In this document: piece by piece, positions 24,911-37,094 of the stretch | Layout: the number at the start of each line of letters is the position of its first letter | Numbering within the stretch: the first letter of the stretch is position 1 | Source: Schistocephalus solidus | Taxonomy: Eukaryota > Platyhelminthes > Cestoda > Diphyllobothriidea > Diphyllobothriidae | DNA: 64,000 nt | Assembly: GCA_017591395.1 (NCBI GenBank) | Contig: WEDG01006660.1 | Span: 1-64,000 of the forward strand | Direction: 5' to 3' | Notes under the pieces: model-generated | The model's input: the letters and a program-made list of their open reading frames with translations, nothing else | What the model was told of the DNA's origin: nothing | The model's database searches: none | Made by a program: the position numbers and the translations under genes

Positions 24911-26962
24911 TAGAAAATCTTTTAGCATAAACAAACTGTGAACTAACCAGTAAACAGCATCTTTGCTTTATTAGCTAAAAAAGATGAAAGATTTCATTAG
25001 CATTAGGAGGAAAATGCCCCTCAGACTATTTCCTTTCGAGAAAGAGATATTTAACTAAGTTGCCGGAATACTTCAATCATGACTTGGAGGAATAACTGGT
25101 AAAAAATTCGAAAAAAATGTTTTTTTAAGGTGACTGTCTGAAGCCCGCGACTTAACTTTGCATCCAAAGAAAAACAGGTGGTTTTTCAACCGTCTGAAAA
25201 AAATAAGACGTTGTGGAAGATTTCTCTTTTCTACGACTTCTTTCTAAATTGCATCCCGTAGTTATTTTTAACCCTCGTAGTGGCTTTTAATTTGCTCAAC
25301 GTAAAAACTGGTATATGTTATGTTTAATAGAAAATCTTTTAGCATAAACAAACTGTGAACTAACCATTTAAGGTGTTCGATGTTTCTTTAGCTAAAAAAG
25401 ACGAAGGATTTCATTAGCATTAGGAGGAAAACCCCCCTCAATCTATATCCGTTTGAGAAACAGATATATAACTAAGTTGCCGGGATACTTTATTCATGAC
25501 CTGGAGGAATAACTGGTAAAAAATTCGAAAAAATGCTTTTTTAAGGTTACTCTGTCTGAAGCCCGCGACTTAACTTTGCATCCAAAGAAAAAACAGGTGG
25601 TTTTTCAACCGTCTGAAAAATAAGACGTTGTGAAGATTTCTTTTCTACGACTTCTTTCTAAATTGCATCCCGTAGTTATTTTAACCCTCGTAGTGGCTTT
25701 AATTTGCTCAACGTAAAACTGGTATATGTTATGTTTAATAGAAAATCTTTTTAGCATAAACAAACTGTGAACTAACCATTTAAGGTGTTCGATGTTTCTT
25801 TTAGCTAAAAAGATGAAGGATTTCATTAGCATTAGGAGGAAAACCCCTCAATCTATGTCCTTTGAGAAACAGATATATAACTAAGTTGCCGGGATACTTT
25901 ATTCATGACCTGGAGGAATAACTGGTAAAAAATTCGAAAAAATGCCTTTTATAAGGCGACTCTGTCTGAAGCCCGCGACTTAACTTTGCATCCAAAGAAA
26001 AAACAGGTGGTTTTTCAACCGTCTGAAAAATAAGACGTTGTGAAGATTTCTTTTCTACGACTTTTTTCTAAATTGCATCCCGTAGTTATTTTAACCCTCG
26101 TAGTGGCTTTAATTTGCTCAACGTAAAACTGGTATATGTTATGTTTAATAGAAAATCTTTTAGCATAAACAAACTGTGAACTAACCATTTAAGGTGTTCG
26201 ATGTTTCTTTAGCTAAAAAAGATGAAGGATTTCATTAGCATTAGGGAGGAAAACCCCCTCAATCTATGTCCTTTTTGAGAAACAGATATATAACTAAGTT
26301 GCCGGGATACTTTTATTCATGACCTGGAGGAATAAATGGTAAAAAATTCGAAAAAATGCTTTTTTTAAGGTGACTCTGTCTGAAGCCCGCGACTTAACTT
26401 TGCATCCAAAGAAAAAACAGGTGGTTTTTCAACCGTCTGAAAAATAAGACGTTGTGAAGATTTCTTTTCTACGACTTCTTTCTAAATTGCATCCCGTAGT
26501 TATTTTAACCCTCGTAGTGGCTTTAATTTGCTCAACGTAAAACTGGTATATGTTATGTTTAATAGAAAATCTTTTAGCATAAACAAACTGTGAACTAACC
26601 ATTTAAGGTGTTCGATGTTTCTTTAGCTAAAAAAGATGAAGGATTTCATTAGCATTAGGAGGAAAACCCCCCTCAATCTATGTCCTTTTGAGAAACAGAT
26701 ATATAACTAAGTTGCCGGGATACTTTATTCATGACCTGGAGGAATAACTGGTGAAAAATTCGAAAAAATGCTTTTTGTAAGGCGACTCTGTCTGAAGCCC
26801 GCGACTTAACTTTGCATCCGAAGAAAAAACCGGTGGTTTTTCAACCGTCTGAAAAATAAGACGTTGTGAAGATTTCTTTTCTACGACTTCTTTCTAAATT
26901 GCATCCTATGGTTATTTTAACCCCGGAAGTGTCTTTAATTTGCTTAACGTAAAAACTGGTAT
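24911..26962. repeat. Tandem array, five units of about 412 bp
   Basis: The word TAGAAAATCTTTTAGCATAA (with small variants) starts at 24911, 25328, 25739, 26149 and 26563, giving periods of 417, 411, 410 and 414 bp. The first unit is the most diverged. Units 2-5 are nearly identical, and most differences are changes in homopolymer length, such as the C-run in the AAACCCCCCTCAATC region and the A- and T-runs. Each unit contains GCCCGCGACTTAACTTTGCA, CAGGTGGTTTTTCAACCGTC and ATTAGCATTAGGAGGAAAA. No conserved ORF runs through the unit. Confidence 0.9.
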
Positions 26963-26964
26963 AT

Positions 26965-28200
26965 GTTTTCAGCTTTTTAATTTTTAAATTATTATTGACA
27001 TTGATTACCACATCCCGATATACAACTTATCTTCAAGTATTAGTGTTATTTCGTTCTATACGGTCACCATTCTTCCGTTAGTTGATTGGAGAGATTTGGC
27101 AACACCTTTCAGATAACCTTCACAAACAGACGAATATTATCGATTTCATGTTTTAAATTTCTACTACGTTTCAAAGTTTCCCTATAACTGTACTGGCCTG
27201 AAGAGAAGTTATCAAAAGCAACGCGTATCCTTGCCAAGTCGTCTTTCGAATAAAACAAACTGGCTAATTTTACAGCTCCTTTGGCAGTTTTAATCCCCCA
27301 AAGATTATAATTTTGTGCGAGTAGCAGATCAGGACACCCAATGTGCTTCTAAAACGTCCTTTAACTCTTTTGTCATTTGTAAAATTTGGTCGATTAATAG
27401 TTTTACTAACCATCGGGATAGCTAAGCATGCAATTACGGACTCATAGAATTTTAAAGTCTTATATTCGAATTTTGAGAGGTCACCAGAATATCTTTAAAC
27501 AAGAAACGATAACTATACGAATTGTATTCGCTCTTGTTGATGTTTCATCTTTTTAAATTACCTGTCACCCTTATTTTCAAAATTGCGTAAAAAACATATA
27601 TGAATGCAAAATCATCTCATGTATACTGGAATTCTATAAGCATTTGCCATACTGTACGGGCAAACACAAAGTACATTCGTAGGTCTGCGTGAACTCAGTA
27701 CTTCACTCTATCTCAAGACAATGGTTAAATTATCAGCTGCCTACTTATTAAGGGCTATTCTTTGCCTAAGATAAGATTAATGTCCTTGAGTCGCACACTA
27801 CTCACGGCTCAAATAACTTGTCGTTTTTTAGAGCCTGCCCATTAAACAAGCTTATTGGCTTTTGCTTACCATTTGGAACTTAAGTGGAGATGATGTGGTT
27901 AATCGTTTAATTAAAGTGCTAACTCAATTTTACGGTTAATTGAGGTGACGTTATAGCATACATTTCTTTCGATCTCCAAACACGGTAAAGGTCTTTTATT
28001 TCTAGATTTCTCGCATATATGAACCGATAAATTAACTTCCGATAAACGATCATGTTTAAAAAACATGTTAACATACATGGTAAAACTGAATGACTGAAAA
28101 CATTGTCTTTTTATTGGTCATATGTAAAACCAACTGAAAAACACTATTGTCACAGCATTAACATTTCCATTTCGGTGTTGATTGCGAGTTTTAGCACATC
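26965..28200. other. AT-rich, no gene recognised
   Basis: No ORF of note. If the candidate secreted-protein gene at 28.57 kb is spliced, its later exons could lie here on the minus strand, but none was recognised. Confidence 0.35.
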
Positions 28201-28201
28201 G

Positions 28202-28570
28202 TCAAAAAGGAAAATAAATTAAATGTCTTAATTGAGTGTCCTCAATTTTAACTAAGTATAGGATAGATAGCACCTTATGATGTTTGAACACGTCCAATTC
28301 GGTTTCGTTCAGATTAAATTTTACATCGAAAAAAACTCCTTTTGCTGTTGTTGCATGTTTATACCATGCGTAAAATTTCCGTGTGGGCAAAATATTAAAA
28401 TTTGAGTGGGTATATATTTGGTTAAGTTGAAAAATATCTATCCCTTTGGTAGCACACGTTTCAGCACATTGGATTGAATTATTGCATAAAAAATTTATTT
28501 TATGAGCTCTGTTTGGCTTACCTTGAACCACGACCAACATGCATGCAAGGAGGATGGAGAGTAGTAGCAT
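28202..28570 (-). CDS. Candidate small secreted protein; signal-peptide exon followed by a probable intron
   Basis: The ATG at 28570 opens MLLLSILLACMLVVVQG, a good signal peptide: short N-terminus, a hydrophobic core of about 14 residues, and a possible cleavage after VQG. Immediately after the codon for Gln, one base into Gly, the sequence is CAAG|GTAAGC (donor at 28521). An exon of 49 nt (28522-28570) ending in phase 1 is therefore likely. Cestode secreted antigens often carry the signal peptide alone in exon 1. If unspliced, the frame continues to a stop at 28202 (122 codons) with four Cys, and a stretch reading FNLNETELDVFKHHK has coding-like codons and could belong to a later exon. Downstream exons and function are unresolved. 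Confidence 0.5.
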   Translation of the reverse strand: MLLLSILLACMLVVVQGKPNRAHKINFLCNNSIQCAETCATKGIDIFQLNQIYTHSNFNILPTRKFYAWYKHATTAKGVFFDVKFNLNETELDVFKHHKVLSILYLVKIEDTQLRHLIYFPF

Positions 28571-28598
28571 CTTGTGACCGATTACCGATGTATTAGAG

Positions 28599-28630
28599 TC
28601 AAACTGCCTCCAATCGCACAGACTTTTATA
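28599..28630 (-). promoter_or_regulatory. TATA box and predicted start region of the candidate secreted-protein gene
   Basis: The minus strand reads CCTATAAAAGTC, with TATAAAAG occupying 28630-28623. This is 60 bp upstream of the ATG at 28570. A start site about 30 bp downstream of the TATA box would give a leader of about 30 nt. A CACGTG E-box lies about 35 bp farther upstream (near 28662-28667). Confidence 0.5.
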
Positions 28631-28669
28631 GGTTTTGCAGCAAATCTTGTGTTCTTCACAGCACGTGGA

Positions 28670-30590
28670 AAGACCTCATACGCTGGCTTGCTTTCCCCAG
28701 CAACTCAATAATATGAATGGATATTTTTGCACTGAATTCGTGACCCAGACCATGACAGACCCACACAATAACAAATGGAACAGCAGAAGACACCAGGTTT
28801 GCTGTATGTGAAGGAGCGATGATATTCATCATTTGTCTGTCAAGATAATAGAAAAACACCTCAAGCACAAAAACACAATTCTTTTATATAACAGTGAATA
28901 TGTGCACTGTTTTATCAGATAATACAACAGGTAATTGAGGCCTCTCCACTATCTCAAAAAATTATTCAACTGAAAGCACTCTACAAAAGAGAGGACATAC
29001 ACTACAGCAACAGCTATGACACCTTTACCAAATTCAAGCTGGTTTTGTGTTTCTTTTTATGGCAAACGGATATACTTACGCTTTTTTAATAAGTAACACG
29101 GCTCAGAATTGTTAAAAATAAATGGTTAGCGCAAAGCTCGGTGAGCCGTACCGCACCTTAGTAACCTGTCTGACCTAATCGATCCCTTCCTACACTTTGT
29201 CAATTGCCATCGCTTCTAAGGTAAAAAAAGCCAAATTATGCCTATTTGAGACAGAAAAAGTCCTCTGTAATAAATCATATGAGTTGTGTTTCGAACAAGA
29301 CGAATTATCTGGGTGAAACTAAAGGTCTATGCAGATTCGTAGAAAGAAAGCTTCAAGGCGTGGCAGAGAATGGTGAAATCAGTTTTGGGGCAGAACAAAC
29401 CCTAAGGTCTAAATCAATGTTCACGTTTAAAAATAACACTGCCTACACGGTCTGGAAGATTTTCAAGGTCGGGTGCAAAGGTTTGACATAATTGAACGTT
29501 TATGTGGTCTTATGGTCGTCTTAGGAAACCGTAGTGTCGTGCTTCAATGCTGAAGGAAGAACAGTGTGGATGGAAGGCGACCATGAGATCTAGAAATAGT
29601 AAGGGTTATGAATGAAGAAATAGGTTAACGTAACCCTCACAGATTTGCTCCTAGGACGAATGTTCAGACTGGAAAAAAGTCAGTCGTCACGAGCTGCTGA
29701 AACCATGAACTATCATGAAAATACTTTAAGTACTCGAGATTTACCCCTTAAAAATAATGTGAATGTTATGGTAATTTTAGTCTACCTACCGATGTCAGTC
29801 AGTCATATGCACGTCCGGCAAATCTAAATATTGGGTCCAAGTTGGTTTTAAAATGCGCATTCGAGTTTCCGCACCTAGCATGACAGTTCAACCGTCCATG
29901 GCGCTCCTCACAGCGTGGGTACAGACTCTGTATGTGAATTGGTTTGTAAGGAGAGGGACTTTAAAGCATACATCGCTCTCCTTCATTCACCCAGCCCTCT
30001 TCGATGGCAAGACAATGCCAAAAAGACTGAAAATGAGTGTGCAAGCTGTGGCTAAAAAGCTATAAAGCCAGTCTACGCATAGCACACACGACCTTTTCCC
30101 GACTTTATGTACCAGGCTAAATTAAATTTGAGTTGATTTAAATGCCATATGAGTCACAGGCTCACTTCTGTCGGTTAGTATCGGAAAATACGCAGGGACA
30201 GTTTCTATGCCAGGACATGGGGAGAGGACGCGTCACACTAAAGGTGGCTTTGCGCTTAATTCCAAGGAAAGTAGGCTTCTGGGTAGGGGAAGGTTGTGAT
30301 GGAAGTCAAGCTAAGGTACGGGTTAAGGGAAGTGCTAGGGCTACGAGATTAAGATTTAGGGTTACTGTAAGGTTTAGGACACTGTAATTTAGCGCACGTT
30401 CATACCCTAAAATCCTGCCGAGGAGGCTTTATAAGCTTTTCCGACCCAGAAATAAGCACAGTCCTACGGGAATTGAACTCACCGGCTTATCGTTAATGAC
30501 ATACGCTACCCGGGCAACTACGTTTTGTTTCGGAGCTCCCAGCTAAAGCCAAAATGACAATTGGTCACTGATCGATAAACATTGCTTGAC
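28670..30590. other. No gene recognised
   Basis: ORFs of 60-81 codons lie on both strands, for example minus 28656-28868 and plus 29246-29491, without recognisable domains. At about 30270-30390 there is a G-rich tract with GGGTTAAGGG- and TTTAGGGTTA-like words. A tRNA-like string (CTACGGGAATTGAACTCACC, minus-strand B-box form) occurs at about 30461-30485. Confidence 0.35.
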
Positions 30591-30594
30591 TGAT

Positions 30595-30731
30595 AGACTT
30601 ATGGAACGATGCTTTACCAACTGACTTGCGTTTAACCTTTGGATGTTATGAGTCTGGGCTTAGGTTATGGCTCATTGAAAGCGACTACTAAGCCAGTTAT
30701 GACCATTCCGCTCTCCTTTGTCATTTGTGGT
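30595..30731 (+). mobile_element. SINE fragment (tRNA-derived family), tail portion
   Basis: The string ACTAAGCCAGTTATGACCAT followed by TCCGCTCTCCTTTGTC (about 30690-30725) matches the SINE tail in plus orientation. The head is not clear. Confidence 0.4.
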
Positions 30732-30734
30732 ACA

Positions 30735-32190
30735 ACTGGTTGATTGAAGAGGGTTTTTCGTTGTGTGATGGCGTGTGCGGGATCTAGGGCTTTTCTTTGA
30801 ACACTACATTCCCATGTCCTTGACTGTTTTTCATATTTCAGTAAACCATTTTTTCAACCAGTATGCGCTTGGACTAGTCTGAACCATTGAATCAAATTGC
30901 CCAATTCTTTTGCTTCGCTGAAATGTGAGATTGAAATGCAACAGAGTTCACCAGTGCTAGCCTTTTTCAGTCCAAAATGATTTTTTTTCAAAGGCCATGC
31001 TTTGTTAAGTAATATCCGTTTGTTTTGCACGTTTGGTCCAGTACCGAACAGGCATGGGTGGATGTAGGTTTACCGAGAAAACCGCAACAATCTATCAGGA
31101 AGTTGGTAAGCCATCATTAAGCCACACCTACGCACACATACTTTAATAGGTTGGGATAATCCCGAGCCTGCTGAGAAGCTGGGATGTATGGGCTACTTAG
31201 GGTGCCTCAGCAAAGCGCTATTACCGTTAGAATGCGGTTCGTTGTACCCCTTGTTGTCACGCTTGTATGCGTCAAGATAGTATTGCCAATAGGGTAGTCA
31301 GACATGAAATATACTCGAGTAATAATTCGTAATCAAATAAGGTCCTGGCGAAAGTTTAACTCGACCCAGTCACTGATAAGCTGCTTTGCCAAGTAAATGC
31401 AGACAGTCTGCATAAAAAACCGCCCGTAATAAGTGAAGAAAAATCTGGACACTTCCAGGGCATTTGGGATGACTACTCGGACTGCGTCTCTCCGACCCGT
31501 CTGTTTCAGATCTCCAAGCTGCCGCTATAATTATCGTTCAACTTGTGCAATTTTCGCAATTAAAACTGCACTTGTGATGGCAACAGTTCCGCCGGAAGCT
31601 TTGGTTTATTTTTTCTAATCCTTTTAAATATAACGATTTCTATTTGCTTATCTCTTTTGGCTAGATTTTTAAGCCATCAGATAGAGTCGAAATCATTTTT
31701 ACCATTTTTTAAGTAGAACCTCTGCCCATGCTCAGCGCAACTACCATAGTTGTCCACTACATGCTTTCATGCCCGCATCTCAGCACTCCGCGACGACTTA
31801 GGTCAAACATATGACCCAGGTACAGTGAATGGTAATCGAAATTCTGAAATATGTTTCCGATCAGGAGAGATTACGGCAAAAACGCAATATGCGACCGCAC
31901 TCACGGAACAGCGGATAGCTCAGCGAGTAATACAGGATCAGTGGTAATAGGAGTTTTATGGGTGGGAGTAAATGAAAGAAATGAGAGTTCCAGCCTAACC
32001 CTAACACTATCTATTGTGTTTGTTAGCTTTAGCATTTTTTGGTAGGTAATTAGGGTCGATAAGTTACTTAAATAGGATTGTAATATTGCCGAGCATGCAG
32101 AATAATCCTAGATTTCAATAACGACAGGATGCCAGCGTAGGAATTAGCCTCTCTTCGGCAGACTTGAATTTTCTAGAGAGAGAACAGTCA
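30735..32190. other. No gene recognised
   Basis: Short ORFs only. A CAGCGGATAGCTCAGCGAG string near 31910-31930 resembles the D-arm/A-box of a tRNA, but no matching B box follows at the expected distance. Confidence 0.35.
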
Positions 32191-32194
32191 TAAA

Positions 32195-32840
32195 AATATT
32201 CTGCCTTCTGCATATTTGACAGCAAATTACATCCACTTGACGAAAGGGCATCTTTCAGTTTTAATAAATCTAAATTCCTTAATTATTTTAAACCTTTCTT
32301 GCCGTTACGCCTGCATCTGGAGTTTGTAAACTAGAAAACCTTATAGTCTCCTTCTAAGGAAAATCTTACATTTTTATACGTGAGTAAGAAGAGCTTTCGT
32401 AAAATTTTGCAATGAATTAAGTTTATATACTTTACAAGCAGCATTAATAAATGGGTAGATACGGTGCTTTATGAATGGAAATTTTACGGTCTTAAAAGTT
32501 TTCATAAATAAAAACTTTGAAAGCTAATAATAACAAGTGAGAACAAGCAAGAATATTTGTTTGCATGTTTTCTGTACTGTATATTTAAATTTATAACGGT
32601 ATCGAAAATAAATGAGAAAAATGCAAACTATAAAAGTTGTCATTATTCACAGGTTGTAATTTTTACAGGCGGTTGGAAAAAATATAACTCAAATGCAGGC
32701 ATCCTGAAATGGCTGGAATATCTTGGGATTACGCTGTACGATAATTAATATTAAAATTCTAATACCGTACTCTTTTCTAGTCGAAAACACAGTTACGGAT
32801 TTCGTTTAACATTTCATGAGATAGTAAATCTACGGAAAAA
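32195..32840 (+). repeat. AT-rich interspersed repeat, copy B
   Basis: Matches 59345-60085: TTTGACAGCAAATTACATC near 32216, ACAAGCAGCATTAATAAATG near 32436 followed by GTGCTTTATGAATGG, CAGGCGGTTGGAAAAA near 32666, TGTACGATAATTAATATT near 32736 (also in copy A), and CATTTCATGAGATAGTAAATC near 32811. Non-coding. Confidence 0.55.
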
Positions 32841-32934
32841 TGCACATAAAATGTGAGAAACAGAAGGTAGGGTTCTCGTGTTTTTTTTAGTTTGTATGCG
32901 TGCTACGAGTATAGTAACTTAGGCAGTCAGAAAT

Positions 32935-33070
32935 ACCGACAAAGACAACGGACGTTTGGATGGCTATTGCTGGCTTAGTTGCCGCATCACCCAGTATTAG
33001 TTAACTCTAAGTTCGAATGAACTGGAATTCGATTCTAGCTATTGAGTCATGGCTCCGTTGTCTCGTACGT
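32935..33070 (-). mobile_element. SINE copy, minus orientation (left half of a head-to-head pair)
   Basis: ACCGACAAAGACAACGGACG starts at 32935 and is the reverse complement of the SINE 3' end. The tail continues as GGATGGCTATTGCTGGCTTA. The head side contains TGGAATTCGATTCTAG near 33030, the reverse complement of a B-box-like string. Confidence 0.5.
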
Positions 33071-33071
33071 T

Positions 33072-33155
33072 GTCAGCAGTGAAATTAGTTAAAGTGGGTA
33101 GGGCTGACTAATGTAAGCCAGAAATGATACCCCAGTCCTCTTGTTTTTATCGGTA
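33072..33155 (+). mobile_element. SINE copy, plus orientation (right half of a head-to-head pair)
   Basis: TAAGCCAGAAATGATACCCC followed by AGTCCTCTTGTTTTTATCGG (33115-33154) is the SINE tail in plus orientation. It directly follows the minus-oriented copy, so the two tails face outwards. Confidence 0.45.
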
Positions 33156-33159
33156 CTCT

Positions 33160-33812
33160 GTAGTGTCTGCCTGCGAAGACTACATGCATCCCCATGAGCA
33201 TTTTCAGTTGCCTGAACGATGGTGAACGACCATCCTTTGATAAATCAAGTATTGACTCTATGGGTACAGAAGGTGAACGTTACAAGTTTATTCCATTGAA
33301 GCTCATGACTTTCAGCTCAAATATTTCGATACACTTTTGAACCGAATGCAACAATATTCGCAAATAGAATTCTAAGGAAACATAGAGGACTCACTTCCGC
33401 TTTCTTTGTCCGGTAAACGAATCCACAAGTTTCTTGCTGTGGCAGTGGGTGTTTAGGCCTCATGATGCGGTGCCTGGGGGCTGGCTCCGGTCTGTGTGCA
33501 ACTCCAACTCCAAGTTGTGGAAGGAGGCAGCACACAGCTTCCTAGACGTTCTTCAAGTAAGAGAGGGCTCCGTAAAATTTGGGACTGGCTGAGGTTTGTC
33601 CCTCGTCGCGTTGACACAAGCATCGGCGGATTATGATTCCTGGCAACGATTCAATATAAGGACGCGTCGAATATATTGTAGTTCATCAATTTTGTCTTCG
33701 GGTTCACAGCAATGCGTCCTGACATGCAGGAATACCCCCCCCCCTACACAACTCCGTTTGGTTGCTGTTGAAGCTCAGTATGTGCTTTGTATTGGTCACT
33801 TTCTTTAACACT
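33160..33812. other. No gene recognised
   Basis: Two small ORFs without recognisable domains. A C-run of about 10 bases lies at 33730-33740. Confidence 0.4.
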
Positions 33813-34154
33813 TCGTTTTTTTCTTTTGACCCACTGGTGAAAACCTCGGCGGCCTCAGTGGTATTCAAACCCACGCCAGAAAGGGCTAGGCTTTAGTACA
33901 GCCAACGCTCTAGCCAACTGAGCTACGAGGCCCCACCGGGAGCCGTGAGTTTAATCACACTTGGGTCACGTTACCGGCCCAGCCTACTGCAACGTATGGA
34001 ATCCACAAATTCTGATACATCAAGCTTACTGACCAAGCAGGATTTCCTAAGTAATCGATCTAAAATCCACCAGATGACTTCCAGGCACAATTAATTAGTA
34101 GAGGATTTCGACGGATTTGAATAATTCCTTTGATCCAATTGTGAAAAACTCGGC

Positions 34155-34236
34155 GGCCTCGGTGGGATTCGAACCCACGCCAGCAAGGGGAAGGCTTAAG
34201 TACAGCCAACGCTATAGTCAACTGAGCTACAAGGCC
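34155..34236 (-). tRNA. tRNA-like sequence in unit 2 (best T-arm); probably a pseudo-tRNA
   Basis: On the minus strand the 7-nt ends GGCCTTG and CGAGGCC pair (one G-T), the D-arm GCTC...TAGC has one mismatch, and the T-arm GTGGG-TTCGAAT-CCCAC is perfect. An A-box-like TAGCTCAGTTGACTA and a B-box GGTTCGAATCC are present. A TTTTT run follows 5 nt after the 3' end (plus-strand GTGAAAAACTC). The anticodon arm is weak. The best 4-bp stem (GGCT/AGCC) puts ACT in the anticodon position, and the variable region is about 13 nt with no clear stem. The amino-acid identity is therefore uncertain and the gene may be dead. Confidence 0.45.
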
Positions 34237-36876
34237 CCATCGGGAGCCGTGAGTTTAATCACACTTTGGTCCAGTTACCCGCCCAGCCTACTGCAACGTA
34301 TGGAATCCACCAATTTTAATACAGCCAGATGACTGCCCAAGCAGAATGTGTTAGCAATCGATATCGAATTTACCAGAGGACTACGAGGCACAATTAATAA
34401 GAAGAGGATTTTGAAAGATTTGAATAAATCCCTTGAACCATTTGTGAAAAACTCGGGGGTCTAGGTGGGATTTGAACACAGGCCATCAAGGGAAAGGCTT
34501 AAGTTTAGCCAACGCTCTAGCCAACTGAGATACGAGGCCCCACCGGGAGCCGTGAATTTAATCACAATTTGGTCAAGTTAACCACCCAGGCTACTGCAAC
34601 GCATGCAATTGACAAATTCTGATGCAGCAAGCTGACTGCCCAAACAGGATTTCCTAAGTAATCGATATAGAATCCACCAGATGACTAGCAGGCACAATTA
34701 ATTAGGAGAGGATATTGACAGATTAGAATAATTCCCTTGATCCACTTGGGAAAATCTCGGTGGCCTTGGTGGGATTCGAACCCGCGCCATCAAGGGGAAA
34801 GCTTTAGTATAGCCAACGCTCTAGCCAACTGAGCCAAAAGGCCACACGGGGAACCGTGAGTTTAATCACACTTGGGTCAAGTTACCCACCCAGCCTACGG
34901 CAACGTATGCAATCCAGCAACTCTTATAGAGCAAGCTGACTGCCCAAGCAGGATTTCCTGCGCAATCGAATTAGAATCCAACAGATGACTATCAGGCACA
35001 ATTAAATTTTAAAGGATTTTGAATGATTTGAATAAATACTTTGACCCACTTGTGACAAACTCGGCGGCCTCAATGGGATTTGGACCCACGCCAGCAAGGG
35101 GAAGACTTTAGTACAGCCAACGCTCAAGCTAACTGAGCTTAGTTGCCCCACCGGGGGCCATGAGTTTAATCAAACTTGGGTCAAGTTACGCGTATGATAT
35201 CCACCACTTCTGATACAGCAAGCTGACTGCCCAAGCAGGATTTCTTAAGCAATCGATCTAGAATCCACCAGATGACTACCAGGCACAACTAATTAGGAGA
35301 TGATTTTGACAGATTTAGAATAATTCCCTTTGAACCAATTGTGAAAAACTCGCGTTCTCGGTGGGATTCGAACCTACGCCATCAAGGAGAAGGCTTTAGT
35401 ACAGCCAACGGTCATGCCAACTGAGCAAGGAGGCACAAACGGAAGCCGTGAGTTTAATCACACGTTTGTCAAGTTACCCGAGCGGCCTACGGCAACGTAT
35501 GCAATCCACCAAATCTGATACAGCAAGCTGACTGTCCATACAGGATTTCCTAAGCAATTGATCTAGAATCCACCAGATGACTACCAGGCACAATTAATTA
35601 TTAGAGGATTTTGACAGATTTAAATAATTCCTTTGACACACTTGTGAAAAACACGGCGGCCTCGTTGTGATTCGAACCCACGTAAGCAAGGGGAAGGATT
35701 TATTACAGCCCACGCTCTAGCCAACTGAGATACGAGGCCCCACCGGGAGCCCTGAGATTAATCACACTTGGGTCAATTTACCCGCCCAGCCTACTGCAAG
35801 ATATGGAATCCACCAATTTTGATACCGAAGGCAGAATGCCCAAGCAGGATTTCCTAAGCAATTGATCTAGAATCCACTGGATGACTACCATGCACAATTA
35901 ATTAGTAGAGGATTTTGACAGATTTGAATCATTTCTTTGACCCATTTGTGATAAACACGGCGGCCTCGTTGGGATTCGAACCCACGCCATCAAGGGGAAG
36001 GCTTTAGTTCAGCCAATGCTCTAGCCAACTGAGCTACTAGGCCCCACCGGGAACCGTGAGTTTAATCACACTTGGGTCAAGTTTCCAGCCCAGCCCACTG
36101 CAACGTATGAAATTCCACCAATTCGGATACAGCAAGCTGACTGTCCATACAGGATTTCCTAAGCAATCGATCTAGAATCCACCAGCTGACTACCAGTAAC
36201 AATTTAATTTGTAGAGAATTTTGACAGATTTGAATAATACATTTGAACTACTTGTGAAAATCTCTGTGGCCTCGATGGTATTCGAACCCACGCCAGCAAG
36301 GTAAAGGCCTTAGTACAGCCAACGCTCTAGCCAACTGAGCCACGAGACCTCACTGGGAGCCGTGAATTTAATTATACTTGGGTCAAGGTACCCTCCTAGC
36401 TTACGGCAACGTATGGAATCCGCCAATTCTGATACAGCAAGCTGACTGCCCAAGCAGGATTTCCTAAGCAATCGATCTAGAATCCACCAGATGTCTACCA
36501 GGCTCAATTAATTAGTACAGGAATTCGACAGATTTGAATAATTCCTTTGACCCATATGTGAAAAACGCGGCGGCCTCCGTGGGATTCGAACCCACGTCAG
36601 CAAGGGGAAGGCTTTAGTACGGCCAACTCTCTAGCCGACTGAGCTACAAGGCCCTTACCGGGAGCCCTGGGTTTAATTACACTTGGGTCAAGTTACCCGC
36701 CCAGCCTACTGCAGCGTATGGAATGCACCAATTCTGATACAGCAAGCTGACTGCCCAAGCAGGATTTCCTAAGCAATCGATCTAGAATCCACCGGATGAC
36801 TACCAGGCACAATTAATTAGTAGAGGATTTTGACAGATTTTAATAATTCCTTTGACCCACTTGTGAAAAACTCGGC

Positions 36877-36958
36877 GGCCTCGGTGGGATTCCAACCAAC
36901 GCCAGCAAGGGGAAGGCTTTAGTACAGCCAGCGCTCTAGCCAACTGAGCTACGAGGCC
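36877..36958 (-). tRNA. tRNA-like sequence in unit 11 (perfect acceptor and D-stem)
   Basis: The minus strand gives GGCCTCG pairing fully with CGAGGCC, D-stem GCTC/GAGC, and a TTTTT run just downstream. The T-arm has lost one pair and its loop reads TTGGAAT instead of TTCGAAT, so the B box is damaged. The anticodon arm is as uncertain as in the other units. Confidence 0.4.
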
Positions 36959-37094
36959 CAAACGGGAGCCGTGAGTTTAATCACACTTGGGTCAATTTAA
37001 CGACCCAGCCTACGGCAACGTATGGAATTCACAAATTCTGATACAGCAAACTTTCTATCCAAGCAGGATTTTTTAAGCAATCGATCTAGAATCC

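Noticed and set aside
28656..28868. 70-codon minus-strand ORF upstream of the secreted-protein candidate
   Set aside because: No recognisable domain, no promoter and no splice signals that support it.
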